Positions 1-11,122 of a DNA stretch of 64,000 bases are shown here, in pieces. The position numbers and the translations under genes were made by a program. The notes under the pieces were generated by a model that had not been told where the DNA came from, made no database searches, and saw only the letters and a list, made by a program, of their open reading frames with translations. Each line of letters starts with the position of its first letter. The first letter of the stretch is position 1. Origin of the DNA: Ehretia macrophylla (lineage: Eukaryota; Streptophyta; Magnoliopsida; Boraginales; Ehretiaceae); contig CM075780.1 of the NCBI GenBank assembly GCA_037974665.1, positions 1,460,501 to 1,524,500 of the forward strand, in the 5' to 3' direction.

Positions 1-133
1 CGCCCTAGGTTTACGGGCCCAGCCTCTACGTGAAGCAAAGTTGTCTTGCCCAATGTTTCGTGGGATTCAGTAATATAGATTTGCTGGATAAAGTATCTTG
101 GCAACCCTAACCTGGCCAAAAAAAATTGAAAAG

Positions 134-252
134 GGGGTGCAACACGAGGACTTCCTAGGGGGTCACCCATCTTAGTACTACTCTCGCCCAAGCACGCTTA
201 AGTTCGAAATTCTGATGGGATCCGATGCATTAGTGCTGGTATGATCGCACCC
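134..252 (-). rRNA. 5S: 5S rRNA gene copy 5S-1
   Basis: Full 119 nt. Six changes: G97A, G81A, G51C, C46T, C44T, C28T. G51C lies in box A and G81A in box C. A second, partial 5' end sits directly upstream (258-306). Expression unlikely or uncertain. Confidence 0.93.
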
Positions 253-257
253 ATCAT

Positions 258-306
258 TCGAAGTTTTGATATGATCCTGTGCAATAGTGCCGGTATGATG
301 GCACCC
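258..306 (-). pseudogene. Extra 5S 5'-end fragment (nt 1-49)
   Basis: Directly upstream of 5S-1 a second copy of 5S nt 1-49 follows a short CATCAT stretch. Its variant bases (C36T, C35A, C29A, A16G) match 5S-6 at 3569-3687 rather than 5S-1, so it was probably copied from that class. It accounts for the 729-bp spacing to the next gene. It has no box A to C region and cannot be a gene. It also separates 5S-1 from its usual upstream promoter region. Confidence 0.85.
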
Positions 307-862
307 ATCATGTTGAGGCACAATTCCTTTATGTGTTAACTATTCACAGTCGCAGCCTAGAGAGATGGCCCATTCAAAAGGCCAAATGGGCTTAACGACA
401 ACCCATCTGCTTCAACAACGCAGCATCCTCGCAAGACGTTATATCGACACGTTGTAAGGCCCTCTGAAGTCCCGTGAGTCAGGTTGTCATCCTTTTAACA
501 GTTCACGACGTATGATCCGGGATGAAAAAACAGAGCAAAAGAAGAAAAGTGGCCTGAAACTGATGAAAACATTCAATTTTGGGCTCTAAAAAGGGCACAT
601 CGAGCAAGCTGGCTGCCCCCGTCGTAGAGCTCTGAGAGTGCTTTGCAACGGTATGCTGCACGCCGGGTAAGTCCTTACAGATCAAAAGTTATTGGCACCG
701 GAGCGACGGAGACCTGGTCACAAATGCTACGCCCTCGGTTTGCGGGCCTAACCTCTACGTGAAACGAAGTTGTCTTGCCCATTGTTCCGTGGGATTTAGT
801 AATAGAGATTTTGTGGATAAAGTATCTTGGCAACCCTAACCAGGGCAAAAAAAATTGAAAAT

Positions 863-981
863 GGAGTGCAACACGAAGACTTCCCAAGGGGTCACCCATC
901 CTAGTACTACTCTCGCCCAAGCACGCTTAAGTTCGAAATTCTGATGGGATCCGATGCATTAGTGCTGGTATGATCGCACCC
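863..981 (-). rRNA. 5S: 5S rRNA gene copy 5S-2
   Basis: Full length. Seven changes: C117T, C105T, C95T, G51C, C46T, C44T, C28T. Shares the G51C/C46T/C44T group with 5S-1, 5S-7 and 5S-18. First unit of a three-unit block repeated at 11681-13153. Confidence 0.94.
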
Positions 982-1538
982 GTCATGTTGAGGGCACAAT
1001 TCTTTTATGTGTTAACTGTTCACAGTCCCAGCCTGGAGAGTTGGCCCATTCAAAAGGCCCAATGGGCTTAACGACAACCCATCCGCTTCAACAACGCAGC
1101 ATCCTTGCAATACGTGATATCGACACGTTGTAGGGCCCTCTGATGTTCCGCGAGTCAGGTTGTCGTCCTTTTAACAGTTCAAGACGTAAGATCCGGGACG
1201 GAAAAACAAAGCAAAAGGAGAAAAGTGGCCTGAAACTGACGAAAACATTCGATTTTGGGCTCCAAAAATGGGTAAAGCGAGCAAGCTGGCTGCCCTCGTC
1301 GTAGAGCTCTCAGTGAGCTTTGCAACGGTATGTTGTGCGCCGTGTAACTACCTACGGATCAAAAGTTATGGGCACCGGAGAGACGAAGACCTGGTGACAA
1401 ACCTACGCGCTCGGTTTGCCGGCCGAGCCTCTACGTGAAGCGAAGTTGTCTTGCCAAATGTTCCGTGGGATTTAGTAATAGAGATTTGGTGGATAAAGTA
1501 TCTTGGCAACCCTAACCAGGGCAAAAAAAATTAAAAAT

Positions 1539-1657
1539 GGAGTACAACACGAAGACTTCCCAAGGGGTCACCCATCCTAATACTACTCTCGCCCAAGCAT
1601 GCTTAACTTCGGAGTTCTGATGGGATCTGATGCATTAGTGCTGGTATGATCGCACAC
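1539..1657 (-). rRNA. 5S: 5S rRNA gene copy 5S-3
   Basis: Full length. Nine changes: C117T, C114T, C105T, C95T, C78T, G58A, G30A, C28T, G2T. G58A is in box A. G2T marks a subclass shared with 5S-5, 5S-19, 5S-23 and 5S-29. Confidence 0.93.
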
Positions 1658-2215
1658 GTCATGTTGAGGGCACAATTCCTATATGTGTTAACGGTTCACA
1701 GTCCCATCCTAGAGAGATGGCCCATTCAAAAGGCTCAATAGGCTTAACGACAACCCATCCGCTTCAACAACGCAGCATCCTCGCAAGACGTGATATCGAC
1801 ACGTTGTAGGGCCCTCTGATGTCCCGCAAGTCAGGTTGTCATCCTTTTAACTGTTCACGACGTATGATCCGGGACGGAAAAACGGAGCAAAAGAAGAAAA
1901 GTGGCCTGAAACTGAAGAAAACGTTTGATTTTGGGCTCCAAAAACCGGCACAGCGAGCAAGCTGGCTGCCCCTGTCGTAGAGCTCTCAGAGAGCTTTGTA
2001 AAGGTCGGCTGTGTGCCGCGTAACTCCTTACGGATCAAAAGTTATGGGCACCGGAGCGACGGACACCTGGTCACAAACCCTACGCCCTAGGTTTACGGGC
2101 CCAGCCTCTACGTGAAGCAAAGTTGTCTTGCCCAATGTTTCGTGGGATTCAGTAATAGAGATTTGCTGGATAAAGTATCTTGGCAACCCTAACCTGGCCA
2201 AAAAAAATTGAAAAG

Positions 2216-2334
2216 GGGGTGCAACACGAGGACTTCCCAGGGGGTCACCCATCTTAGTACTACTCTCGCCCAAACACGGTTAACTTCGAAGTTCTGATAT
2301 GATCCAGTGCATTAGTGCTGGTATGATTGCACCC
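2216..2334 (-). rRNA. 5S: 5S rRNA gene copy 5S-4
   Basis: Full length. Eight changes: G81A, C61T, G56C, C46T, C36T, C35A, C29T, G7A. Member of the C36T/C35A subclass; two changes hit box A. Confidence 0.93.
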
Positions 2335-2891
2335 GTCATGTTAAGGGCACAATTCCTTTATGTGTTGACTATTCACAATCCCAGCCAAGAGAGATGGCCC
2401 ATTCAAAAGGCCCAATGGGCTTAACGGCAACCCATCCGCTTCAACAATGCAGCATCCTTGCAAGACGTGATATCGACACGTTGTAGGGCTCTCTGATGTC
2501 TCGCGAGTCAGGTTGTTGTCCTTTTAACAGTTCACGACGTAAGATCCGGGATGGAAAAACATAGCAAAAGAAGAAAAGTGGCCTGAAACTGATGAAAACG
2601 TTCGATTTTGGGCTCCAAAAACATGCTCAGAGAGCAAGCTTTCTACCCCCGTCTTAGACCTCTCAGAGAGCTTTGCAACGCTATGCTGTGCGCCGCGTAA
2701 CTCCTTACGGATCAAAAGTTATGGGCACCGGAGAGACGAAGACCTGGGGACAAACCTACGCGCTCGGTTTGCCGGCCGAGCCTCTACGTGAAGCGAAGTT
2801 GTCTTGCCAAATGTTCTGTGGGATTCAGTAATAGAGATTTGGTGGATAAAGTATCTTGGCAACCCTAACCAGGGCAAAAAAAATTGAAAAT

Positions 2892-3010
2892 GGTGTACAA
2901 CACGAAGACTTCCCAAGGGGTCACCCATCCTAGTACTACTCTCGCCCAAGCACGCTTAACTTCGGAGTTCTGATGGGATCCGATGCATTAGTGCTGGTAT
3001 GATCGCACAC
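2892..3010 (-). rRNA. 5S: 5S rRNA gene copy 5S-5
   Basis: Full length. Six changes: C117A, C114T, C105T, C95T, C28T, G2T. Box A is unchanged. Close relative of 5S-3. Confidence 0.94.
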
Positions 3011-3568
3011 GTCATGTTGAGGGCACAATTCCTATATGTGTTAACGGTTCACAGTCCCAGCCTAGAGAGATGGCCCATTCAGAAGGCTCAATAGGCTTAA
3101 CGACAACCCGTCCGCTTCAACAACGCAGCATCCTCGCAAGACGTGATATCGACACGTTGTAGGGCCCTCTGATGTCCCGCAAGTCAGGTTGTCATCCTTT
3201 TAACTGTTCACGACGTATGATCCGGGACGGAAAAACGGAGCAAAAGAAGAAAAGTGGCTTGAAACTGATGAAAACGTTTGATTTTGGGCTCCAAAAACGG
3301 GCACAGCGAGCAAGCTGGCTGCCTCCGTCGTAGAGCTCTCAGAGAGCTTTGTAAAGGTCTGCTATGTGCCGCGTAACTCCTTACGGATCAAAAGTTATGG
3401 GCACAGGAGCGACGGAGACCTGGTCACAAACCCTACGCCCTCGGTTTGCGGGCCCAGCCTCTAAGTGAAGCGGAGTTGTCTTGCCCAATGTTCCGTGGGA
3501 TTCAGTAATAGAGATTGGGTGGATAAAGTATCTTGGAAACCCTAACCAGGGCAAAAAAAATTGAAAAG

Positions 3569-3687
3569 GGGGAGCAACACGAGGACTTCCCAAGGGGTCA
3601 CCCATCCTAGTACTAATCTCGCCCAAACACGCTTAATTTTGAAGTTCTGATATGATCCTGTGCATTAGTGCCGGTATGATCGCACCC
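3569..3687 (-). rRNA. 5S: 5S rRNA gene copy 5S-6
   Basis: Full length but divergent, with eleven changes: A115T, C95T, G72T, C61T, G51A, G48A, C46T, C36T, C35A, C29A, A16G. Changes in box A and the intermediate element make transcription doubtful. Likely source type of the fragment at 258-306. Confidence 0.9.
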
Positions 3688-4245
3688 ATCATGTTGAGGG
3701 CACAATTCCTTTATGTGTTAACTATTCACAGTCGCAGCCTAGAGAGATGGCCCATTCAAAACACCTAATGGGCTTAACGACAACCCATCTGCTTCAACAA
3801 CGCAGCATCCTCGCAAGACGTTATATCGACAAGTTGTAGGGCCCTTTGAAGTCCGGCGATTGAGGTTGTCGTCCTTTTAACAGTTCACGACGTATGATCC
3901 GGGATGAAAAAACATAGCAAAAGAAGAAAAGTGGCCTGAAACTGATGAAAACATTCGATTTTGGGCTCCAAAAAGGGCACATCGAGCAAGCTGGCTGCCC
4001 CCGTCGTAGAGCTCTGAGAGAGCTTTGCAACGGTATGCTGCGCGCCGCGTAAGTCGTTACAGATCAAAAGTTATTGGCACCGGATCGACGGAGACCTGGT
4101 CACAAATGCTACGCCCTCGGTTTGTTGGCCTAACCTCTACGTGAAACGAAGTTGTCTTGCCGATTGTTCCGTGGGATTCAGTAATAGAGATTTTGTGGAT
4201 AAAGTATCTTGACAACCCTAACCAGGGCAAAAAAAAATTGTAAAG

Positions 4246-4364
4246 GGGGTGCAACACGTGGACTTCCCAAGGGGTCACCCATCCTAGTACTACTTTCACC
4301 CAAGCACGCTTAAGTTCGAAATTCTGATGGGATCTGGTGCATTAGTGCTGGTATGATCGCACCC
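4246..4364 (-). rRNA. 5S: 5S rRNA gene copy 5S-7
   Basis: Full length. Eight changes: T106A, C95T, G70A, C67T, G51C, C46T, C44T, G30A. Two fall in the intermediate element. Resembles 5S-18 (shared T106A, G70A, G51C, C46T, C44T). Confidence 0.92.
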
Positions 4365-4920
4365 GTCATGTTGAGGGCACAATTCTTTTATGTGTTAACT
4401 GTTCACAGTCCCAGCCTGGAGAGATTGCCCATTCAAAAGGCCCAATGGGCTTAATGACAACCCATCCGCTTCAACAACGCAGCATCCTCGCAAGACGTGA
4501 TATCGACACGTTGTAGGGCCCTCTGATGTCCCGCGAGTCAGGTTGTCATCCTTTTAACAGTTCACGACGTAAGATCCGGGATGGAAAAATAGAGCAAACG
4601 GAGAAAAGTAGCCGGAATCTGATGAAAACGTTCGATTTTGGGCTCCAAAAATGGGTAAAACGAGCAAGCTGGCTGCCCTCGTCGTAGAGCTCTCAGAGAG
4701 CTTTGCAACGGTATGTTATGCGCCGCGTAACTACCTACGGATCAAAAGTTATGGGCACTAGAGCGACGAAGACCTGGTGACAAACCTACGCGCTCGGTTT
4801 GCGGGCCGAGCCTCTACGTGAAGCGAAGTTGTCTTGCCAAATGTTCCGTGGGATTCAGTAATAGAGATTTGGTGGATAAAGTATCTTGGCAACCCTAACC
4901 AGGGAAAAAAAATTGAAAAG

Positions 4921-5039
4921 GGGGTGCAACACGAGGACTTCCCAAGGGGTCACCCATCCTAGTACTACTCTCGCCCAAGCACGTTTAACTTCGAAGTTCT
5001 GATGGGATCTGGTGCATTAGTACTGGTATGATCACACCC
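4921..5039 (-). rRNA. 5S: 5S rRNA gene copy 5S-8
   Basis: Full length. Six changes: C95T, G56A, C46T, G30A, C18T, C6T. G56A is in box A; all are transitions. Confidence 0.94.
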
Positions 5040-5598
5040 ATCATGTTGAGGGCACAATTCCTTTATGTGTCAACTGTTCACAGTCCCAGCCTAGAGAGAT
5101 GGCCTATTCAAAAGACCGAATGGGCTTAACGACCACCCATCCGCTTCAACAACGCAGCATGCTTTCAAGACGTGATATCGACACGTTGTAGGTCCCTGTG
5201 ATGTCCCGCGAGTCAGGTTGTCGTCCTTTTAACAGTTCACGACGTACGATCCGGGAGGAAAAAATAAAGAAAAAGAAGAAAAGTGGCATGAAACTGATGA
5301 AAACGTTCGATTTTGGGCTCCAAAAATGGGCACAGCGAGCATGCTGGCTGCCCCCGTAGTAGAGCTCTTAGAGAGCTTTGCAACGGTATACTGTGTTCCG
5401 CGTAACTCCTTTTGGATCAAAAGTTATGGGCACCGGAGCAACAGAGACCTGGTCATAAACCCTATGCCCTCGGTTTGCGGGCCCAGCCTCTACGTGAAGC
5501 GAAGTTGTCTTGCCCAATATTCTGTGGGATTCAGTAATAGAGATTTGGTGGATAAAGTATCTTGGCAACCCTAATTAAGGAAAAAAAAAATTGAAAAG

Positions 5599-5717
5599 GG
5601 GTTGCAACACGAGGACTTCCCAGGGGGTCACCGATCCTAGTACTACTCTCGTCCAAGCATGCTTAACTTCGGAGTTCTGATGAGATCCGTTGCATTAGTG
5701 CTAGTATGATCTTACCC
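5599..5717 (-). rRNA. 5S: 5S rRNA gene copy 5S-9
   Basis: Full length. Nine changes: C116A, G85C, G66A, G58A, C35T, C28A, C15T, C6A, G5A. Partner of 5S-26, 11465 bp away, with which it shares C116A, G85C, G66A, C35T, C6A and G5A. Confidence 0.93.
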
Positions 5718-6268
5718 GTCATGTTGAGGGCACAATTCCTTTATGTGTTAACTGTTCAGAGTCCCAGCTTAGAGAGATGGCCCATTCAAAAGGCCCAATG
5801 GGCTTAACGACAACCCATCCGCTTCAACAGCGCAGCATGCTTGCAAGACGTGATATAAACACGTTGTAGGGCCCTCTGATGTCCCGCGAGTCTGGTTGTC
5901 ATCCTTTTAATAGTTCACGACATACTATCGGGGACGAAAAAATAGAGCAAAAGAAGAAAAGTGGCCTGAAACTGGTAAAAACGTTCGATTTTGGGCACCA
6001 AAAATGGGCACAAAGATCATGCCCCCATCGTAGAGCTCTCAGAGAGCTTTGCAACGGTATGCTGTGCACCGCGTAACTCCTTACTGATCAAAAGTTATGT
6101 TCACCGGAGTGACGGAGACCTGGTCACAAACCCTACACCCCCGGTTTGCGGGCCCAGCCTTTACGTGAAACGAAGTTTTCTTGCCCAATGTTGCGTGGGA
6201 TTCAGTAATAGAGATTTGGTGGATAAAGTATCTTGGCAACCCTAACTAGGGCAAAAAAAATTGAAAAG

Positions 6269-6387
6269 GGGGTGCAACACGAGGACATCCCAGGGGTTCA
6301 CCCATCCTAGTACTACTCTCGCCCATGCACTCTTAACTTCGGAGTTCTGATGGGATCCGGTGCATTAGTGCTGGTATGATCGCACCC
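6269..6387 (-). rRNA. 5S: 5S rRNA gene copy 5S-10
   Basis: Full length. Four changes: A101T, C91A, T62A, C57A. The last two lie in box A. Shares C91A, T62A and C57A with 5S-27, 11465 bp away. Confidence 0.94.
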
Positions 6388-6946
6388 GTCATGTTGAGGG
6401 CACAATTCCTATATGTGTTAACGGTTCACAGTCCCAGCCTAGAGAGATGGCCCATTCAAAAGGCCCAATGGGCTGAACGACAACACATCCGCTTCAACAA
6501 TGCAGCATCCTCGCAAGACGTGATATCGACATGTTGTAGGGCCCTCTGATGTCCCGCGAGTCAGGTAGTCATCCTTTTAACAGTTCACGACTTATGATCC
6601 GGCACGGAAAAATAGAGCAAAAGAAGAAAAGTGGCCTGAAACTGATGAAAACGTTTGATTTTGGGTTCCAAAAATGGGCACAGCAAGCAAGCTGGCTGCC
6701 CCCGTCTTAGAGCTCTCATAGAACTTTCCAACGGTATGTTGTGCACCGCGTAACTCCTTACGGATCAAAAGTTATGGGCACCGGAGCGACGGAGACCTGG
6801 TCACAAACCGTACACCCTCGGTTTGCGGGCGCAGCCTCTACATGAAGCGAAGTTCTCTTGCCTAATGTTCCGTGGGATTCAGTAATAGAGATTTGGTGGA
6901 TAAAGTATCTTGGAAACCCTAACCAAGGCAAAAAAAAATTGAAAAG

Positions 6947-7065
6947 GGTGTGCAACACAAGGACTTCCCATGGGGTCACCCATCCTAGTACCACTCTCGC
7001 CCAAACACGCTTAACTTCGAAATTCTGATATGATCCAGTGCATCAGTGCTGGTATGATCGCACCC
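6947..7065 (-). rRNA. 5S: 5S rRNA gene copy 5S-11
   Basis: Full length, eleven changes: C117A, C107T, C95A, A74G, C61T, C46T, C44T, C36T, C35A, C29T, A22G. Identical to 5S-37 (17541 bp away) except A74G. Confidence 0.92.
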
Positions 7066-7622
7066 GTCATGTTGAGGGGAGAATTCCTTTATGTGTTAAC
7101 TGTTCACAGTCCCAGCCTAGAGAGATGGCCCATTCAAAAGACCCAATGGGCTTAACGACAACCCATCTACTTCAACAACGCACCATCCTCGCAAGACGTT
7201 ATATCGACACATTGTAGATCCCTCTGATATCCCGCGAGTCAGGTTGTCGTCCTTTTAATAGGTCACGACGTATGATCCGGGAAGGAAAAATAGGGCAAAA
7301 GAAGAAAAGTGGCCTGAAACTGATGAAAATGTTCGATTTTGGGCTCCAAAAAGGGCACAGCGAGGAAGCTGGCTGCCCCCGTCGTAGAGCTCTCAGAGAG
7401 GTTTGCAACGGTATGTTGTGCGCCGCGTAATCCCTAACGGATCAAAAGTTATGGGCACCGGAGCGACGGAGACCTGGCCACAAACCCTACGCCCCCGGTT
7501 TGCGGGCCTAACATCTACGTGAAGAGAAGTTGTCTTGCCCAATGCTCCGTGGGATTTAGTAATAGAGATTTGGTGGATAAAGTATCTTGACAACCCTAAC
7601 CAGGGCAAAAAAAATTGAAAAG

Positions 7623-7741
7623 GGAGTGCAACACGAGGACTTCCAAAGGGGTCACCCATCCTAGTACAACTCTCGCCCAAGCACGCTTAACTTCGAAGTT
7701 CTGATTGGATCCTGTGCACTAGTGTTGGTATGATCGCACCC
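7623..7741 (-). rRNA. 5S: 5S rRNA gene copy 5S-12
   Basis: Full length, nine changes: C117T, G97T, C95T, A74T, C46T, C36A, C29A, A23G, G17A. Box A is unchanged. Paired with 5S-38 in the duplicated block. Confidence 0.93.
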
Positions 7742-8299
7742 GTCATGATGAGGGCACAATTCCTTTATGTGTTAACTGTTCACAGTCTCAGCCTAGAGAG
7801 ATGGCCCATTCAAAAGGCCCAATGGGCTTAACGACAACCCATCCGCTTCAACAACACAGCATCCTGGCAAGACGTGATATCGACAAGTTGTAGGGCCCTC
7901 TGATGTCCCGCGAGTCAGGTTGTCGTCCTTTTAACATTTCACGACATATGATCCGGGACGGAAAAACAGAGCAAAATAGGAAAAGTGGCCCGAAACTGAT
8001 GAAAACGTTCGATTTTGGGCTCCAAAAATAGGCACGGTGAGCAAGCTGGCTGCCCCCATCATAGAGCTCTCAGAGAGCTTTGAAACGGTCTACTGTGTGC
8101 CACGTAACTCATTTCAGATCAAAACTTTTGGGCGCCGGAGCGACGGAGACCTGGTCACAAACCCTACGCCCTCGGTTTGCGGGCCCAGCCTCTACGTGAA
8201 GCGAAGTTGTCTTGCCCAATGTTCCGTGGGATTCAGTAATAGAGATTTGGTGGATAAAGTATCTTGGCAACCCTAACCAGGGCAAAAAAAATTGAAAAG

Positions 8300-8418
8300 G
8301 GGGTGCAACACGAGGACTTCCCAGGGGGTCACCCCTCTTAGTACTACTCTCGCCCAGACACGCTTAACTTCAGAGTTCTGATATGATCCGGTGCATTAGT
8401 GATGGTATGACCGTACCC
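8300..8418 (-). rRNA. 5S: 5S rRNA gene copy 5S-13
   Basis: Full length, ten changes: T84G, G81A, T62C, C61T, C47T, C36T, C35A, G17T, A8G, G5A. Box A and box C are both altered. C36T/C35A subclass. Confidence 0.92.
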
Positions 8419-8976
8419 GTCATGTTAAGGGCACAATTATTTTATGTGTTAACTGTTCACAGTCCCAACCTAGAGAGATGGCCCATTCAAAAGGCCCAAT
8501 GGGCTTAACGACAACCCATTCGCTTCAACAATGCAGCATCCTTGCAAGATGTGATATCGACACGTTGTAGGGCTCTCTGATACCCCACGAGTCAGGTTGT
8601 CGTCCTTTTAACAGTTCACAACGTACGATCCGGGATGGAAAAACAGAGCAAAAGAAGAAAAGTGGACTGAAACTGATGAAAACGTTCGATTTTGAGCTCC
8701 AAAAACTGGCTCAACAAGCATGCTGGCTGCCCCCGCCGTAGAGCTCTCAGAGAGCTTTGCAACGGTATGATGTGCGCTGCGTAACTCTTTACCGATCAAA
8801 AGTTATGGGCACCGGTGCGACGGAGACCAGGTCACAAACTCTACGCCATCGGTTTGCGGGCCCAGCCTCTACGTGAAACGAAGTTGTCTTGCCCAATGTT
8901 CCGTGGGATTTAGTAATAGAGATTTGGTGGATAAAGTATCTTGGCAACCCTAACCCGGGCAAAAAGAATTGAAAAG

Positions 8977-9095
8977 GGGGTGCAACACGAGGACTTCCCA
9001 GGGGGTTACCCATCCTAGTACTACTTTCGCCCAAGCACGCTTAACTTCGGAGTTCTGATGGGATCCGGTGCATTAGTGCTGGTATGATCGCACCC
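8977..9095 (-). rRNA. 5S: 5S rRNA gene copy 5S-14
   Basis: One of the best preserved copies: only G89A and G70A. Upstream promoter elements and downstream T-tracts are present, so it is a plausible functional gene. Confidence 0.96.
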
Positions 9096-9125
9096 GTCAT
9101 GTTGAGGGCACAATTCCTTTATGTG
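9096..9125 (-). promoter_or_regulatory. Representative 5S upstream promoter (5S-14)
   Basis: Read on the minus strand: C at -1, a GC pair at about -14/-13 and a TATA-like CACATAAAGG at about -30 to -21. Plant 5S genes are known to use a TATA-like box near -28, GC near -12 and C at -1 together with the internal boxes. The same arrangement recurs upstream of nearly every full gene here, in a CATAAAGG or a CATATAGG form. Confidence 0.7.
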
Positions 9126-9637
9126 TTAACGGTTCACAGTCCCAGTCTAGAGAGATGGCCCATTCAAAAGGCCCAATGGGCTTAACGAAAACCCATCCGC
9201 TTCAACAACGCAGCATCCTCGCAAGACGTGATATCGACACATTGTAGGGCCCTCTGATGTCCTGTGAGTAAGGTTGTCGTCCTTTTTACAGTTCACGGCG
9301 TACGATCCGGGATGGAAAAACAGAGGAAAAGAAGAAAAGTGACCTAAACCTGATGAAAACGTTCGATTTTGGGCTCCAAAAATGGGCACAGTGAGCAAGC
9401 TGGCTGCCCCCGTCGTAGAGCTCTTAGAGAGCTTTGCAATGGTATGCTGTGCGCTGCGTAACTCCTTACGGATCAAGAGTTATGGGCACCGGAGCGACGG
9501 AGAACTGGTCACAAACCCTACGCCCTCGGTTTGCGGGCCCAGCCTCAACGTGAAGCGAAGTTGTGTTGCCCAATGTTCCGTGGGATTCAGTAATAGAGAT
9601 TTGGTGGATAAAGTATCTTGGCAACCCTAACCCGGGC

Positions 9638-9652
9638 AAAAAAAATTGAAAA
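9638..9652 (-). terminator. Representative Pol III terminator (5S-15)
   Basis: Directly after the 3' end of 5S-15 the minus strand reads TTTT, CAA, then a run of eight T. Oligo-T is the normal RNA polymerase III stop. This double T-tract follows practically every 5S copy in the window, usually T4 then T7-T9. Confidence 0.85.
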
Positions 9653-9771
9653 GGGGTGCAACACGAGGACTTCCCAGGGGGTCACTTATCCTAGTACTAC
9701 TCTCGCCCAAGCACGCTTAACTTCGGAGTTCTTATGGGATCCGGTGCATTAGTGCTGGTATGGTCGCACCC
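9653..9771 (-). rRNA. 5S: 5S rRNA gene copy 5S-15
   Basis: Full length. Four changes: G86A, G85A, C39A, T9C. Box A and intermediate element intact; two changes in box C. Confidence 0.95.
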
Positions 9772-10327
9772 GTCATGTTGAGAGCACAATTCCTATATGT
9801 GTTAACGGTTTACAGTCCCAACCTAGAGAGATGGCCCAATCAAAAGGCCCAATGGGCTTAACGACAACCCATCCGATTCAACAACGCAGCATCCTCGCAA
9901 GACGTGATATCGATACGTTGTAGGGCCCTCTGATGTCCTGCGAGTCAGGTAGTCATCCTTTTAACAGTTCACGACGTATGATCCGGGACGGAAAAACAGA
10001 GCAAAAGAAGAAAAGTTGCAGAAACTGATGAAAATGTTCGATTTTGGGCTCCAAAAAGGGCACAGCGAGCAAGCTGGCTGCCCCCGTCGTAGAGCTCTCA
10101 GAGAACTTTGCAACGGTATGCTGTGCGCCGCGTAACTCCTTACGGATCAAAAGTTAAGGGCACCAGAGCGATGGAGACCTGGTCACAAACCCTACGCCCT
10201 CGGTTTGCGGGCCCAACCTCTACGTGAAGCGAAGTTGTATTGCCCAATGTTCCGTGGGATTCAGTAATAGAGATTTGGTGGATAAAGTATCTTGACAACC
10301 CTAACCAGGGCAAAACAAATTGAAAAG

Positions 10328-10446
10328 GGGGTGCAACACGAGGACTTTCCAAGGGGTCACCCATCCTAGTACTACTCTTACCCAAGCACGCTTAACTTCG
10401 ATGTTCTGATGGGATCCGGTGCATTAGTGCTGGTATGATCGCACCC
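10328..10446 (-). rRNA. 5S: 5S rRNA gene copy 5S-16
   Basis: Full length. Six changes: G99A, C95T, G68A, C67T, C46T, T45A. The pair at 67-68 alters the intermediate element. Confidence 0.94.
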
Positions 10447-11003
10447 GTCATGTTGAGGGCACAATTCCTTTATGTGTTAACTGTTCACAGTCCCAGCCTA
10501 GAGAGATAGGCCATTCAAAAGGCCCAATAGGCTTAACGACAACCCATCCGCTTCGACAACGCAACATCCTAGCAAGACGTGATCTCGACACCTTGTAGGG
10601 CCCAAGGATGTCCCGCGAGTCAGGTTGTCGTCCTTTTAACCGTTCACGAAGTACGATCCGTGACGAAAAAACAGTGCAAAAGTAGAAAAGTGGCCTGAAA
10701 CTGATGAAAACGTTCAATTTTGGGCTCCAAAAATGGGCAAAGCGAGCCAGCTGGCTGCCCCCGTCGTAGAGCTCTCAAAGAGCTTTCCAACGGTATATTA
10801 TGCGTCGCGTAACTTCTTATGGCTCAAAAGTTATGGGCACCGAAGCGACGGAGACCTGGTCACAAACCCTACGCCCTCGGTTTGCAGGCCCAACCTCTAC
10901 GTGAAGCGAAGTTGTCTTGCCCAATGTTCCGTGGGATTCAGTAATAGAGATTTCGTGGATAAAGTATCTTGGCAACCCTAACCAAGGCAAAAAAAATTGA
11001 AAA

Positions 11004-11122
11004 GGGGTGCAACACGAGGACTTCCCACGGCGTCACCCATCCAAGTACTACTCTCGCCCAAGCACGCTTAACTTCGGAGTTTTGATGGGATCCGATGCAT
11101 TAGTGCTGGTATGATCGCACCC
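11004..11122 (-). rRNA. 5S: 5S rRNA gene copy 5S-17
   Basis: Full length. Five changes: C95G, C92G, A80T, G41A, C28T. Three are in or at the edge of box C. Confidence 0.94.
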
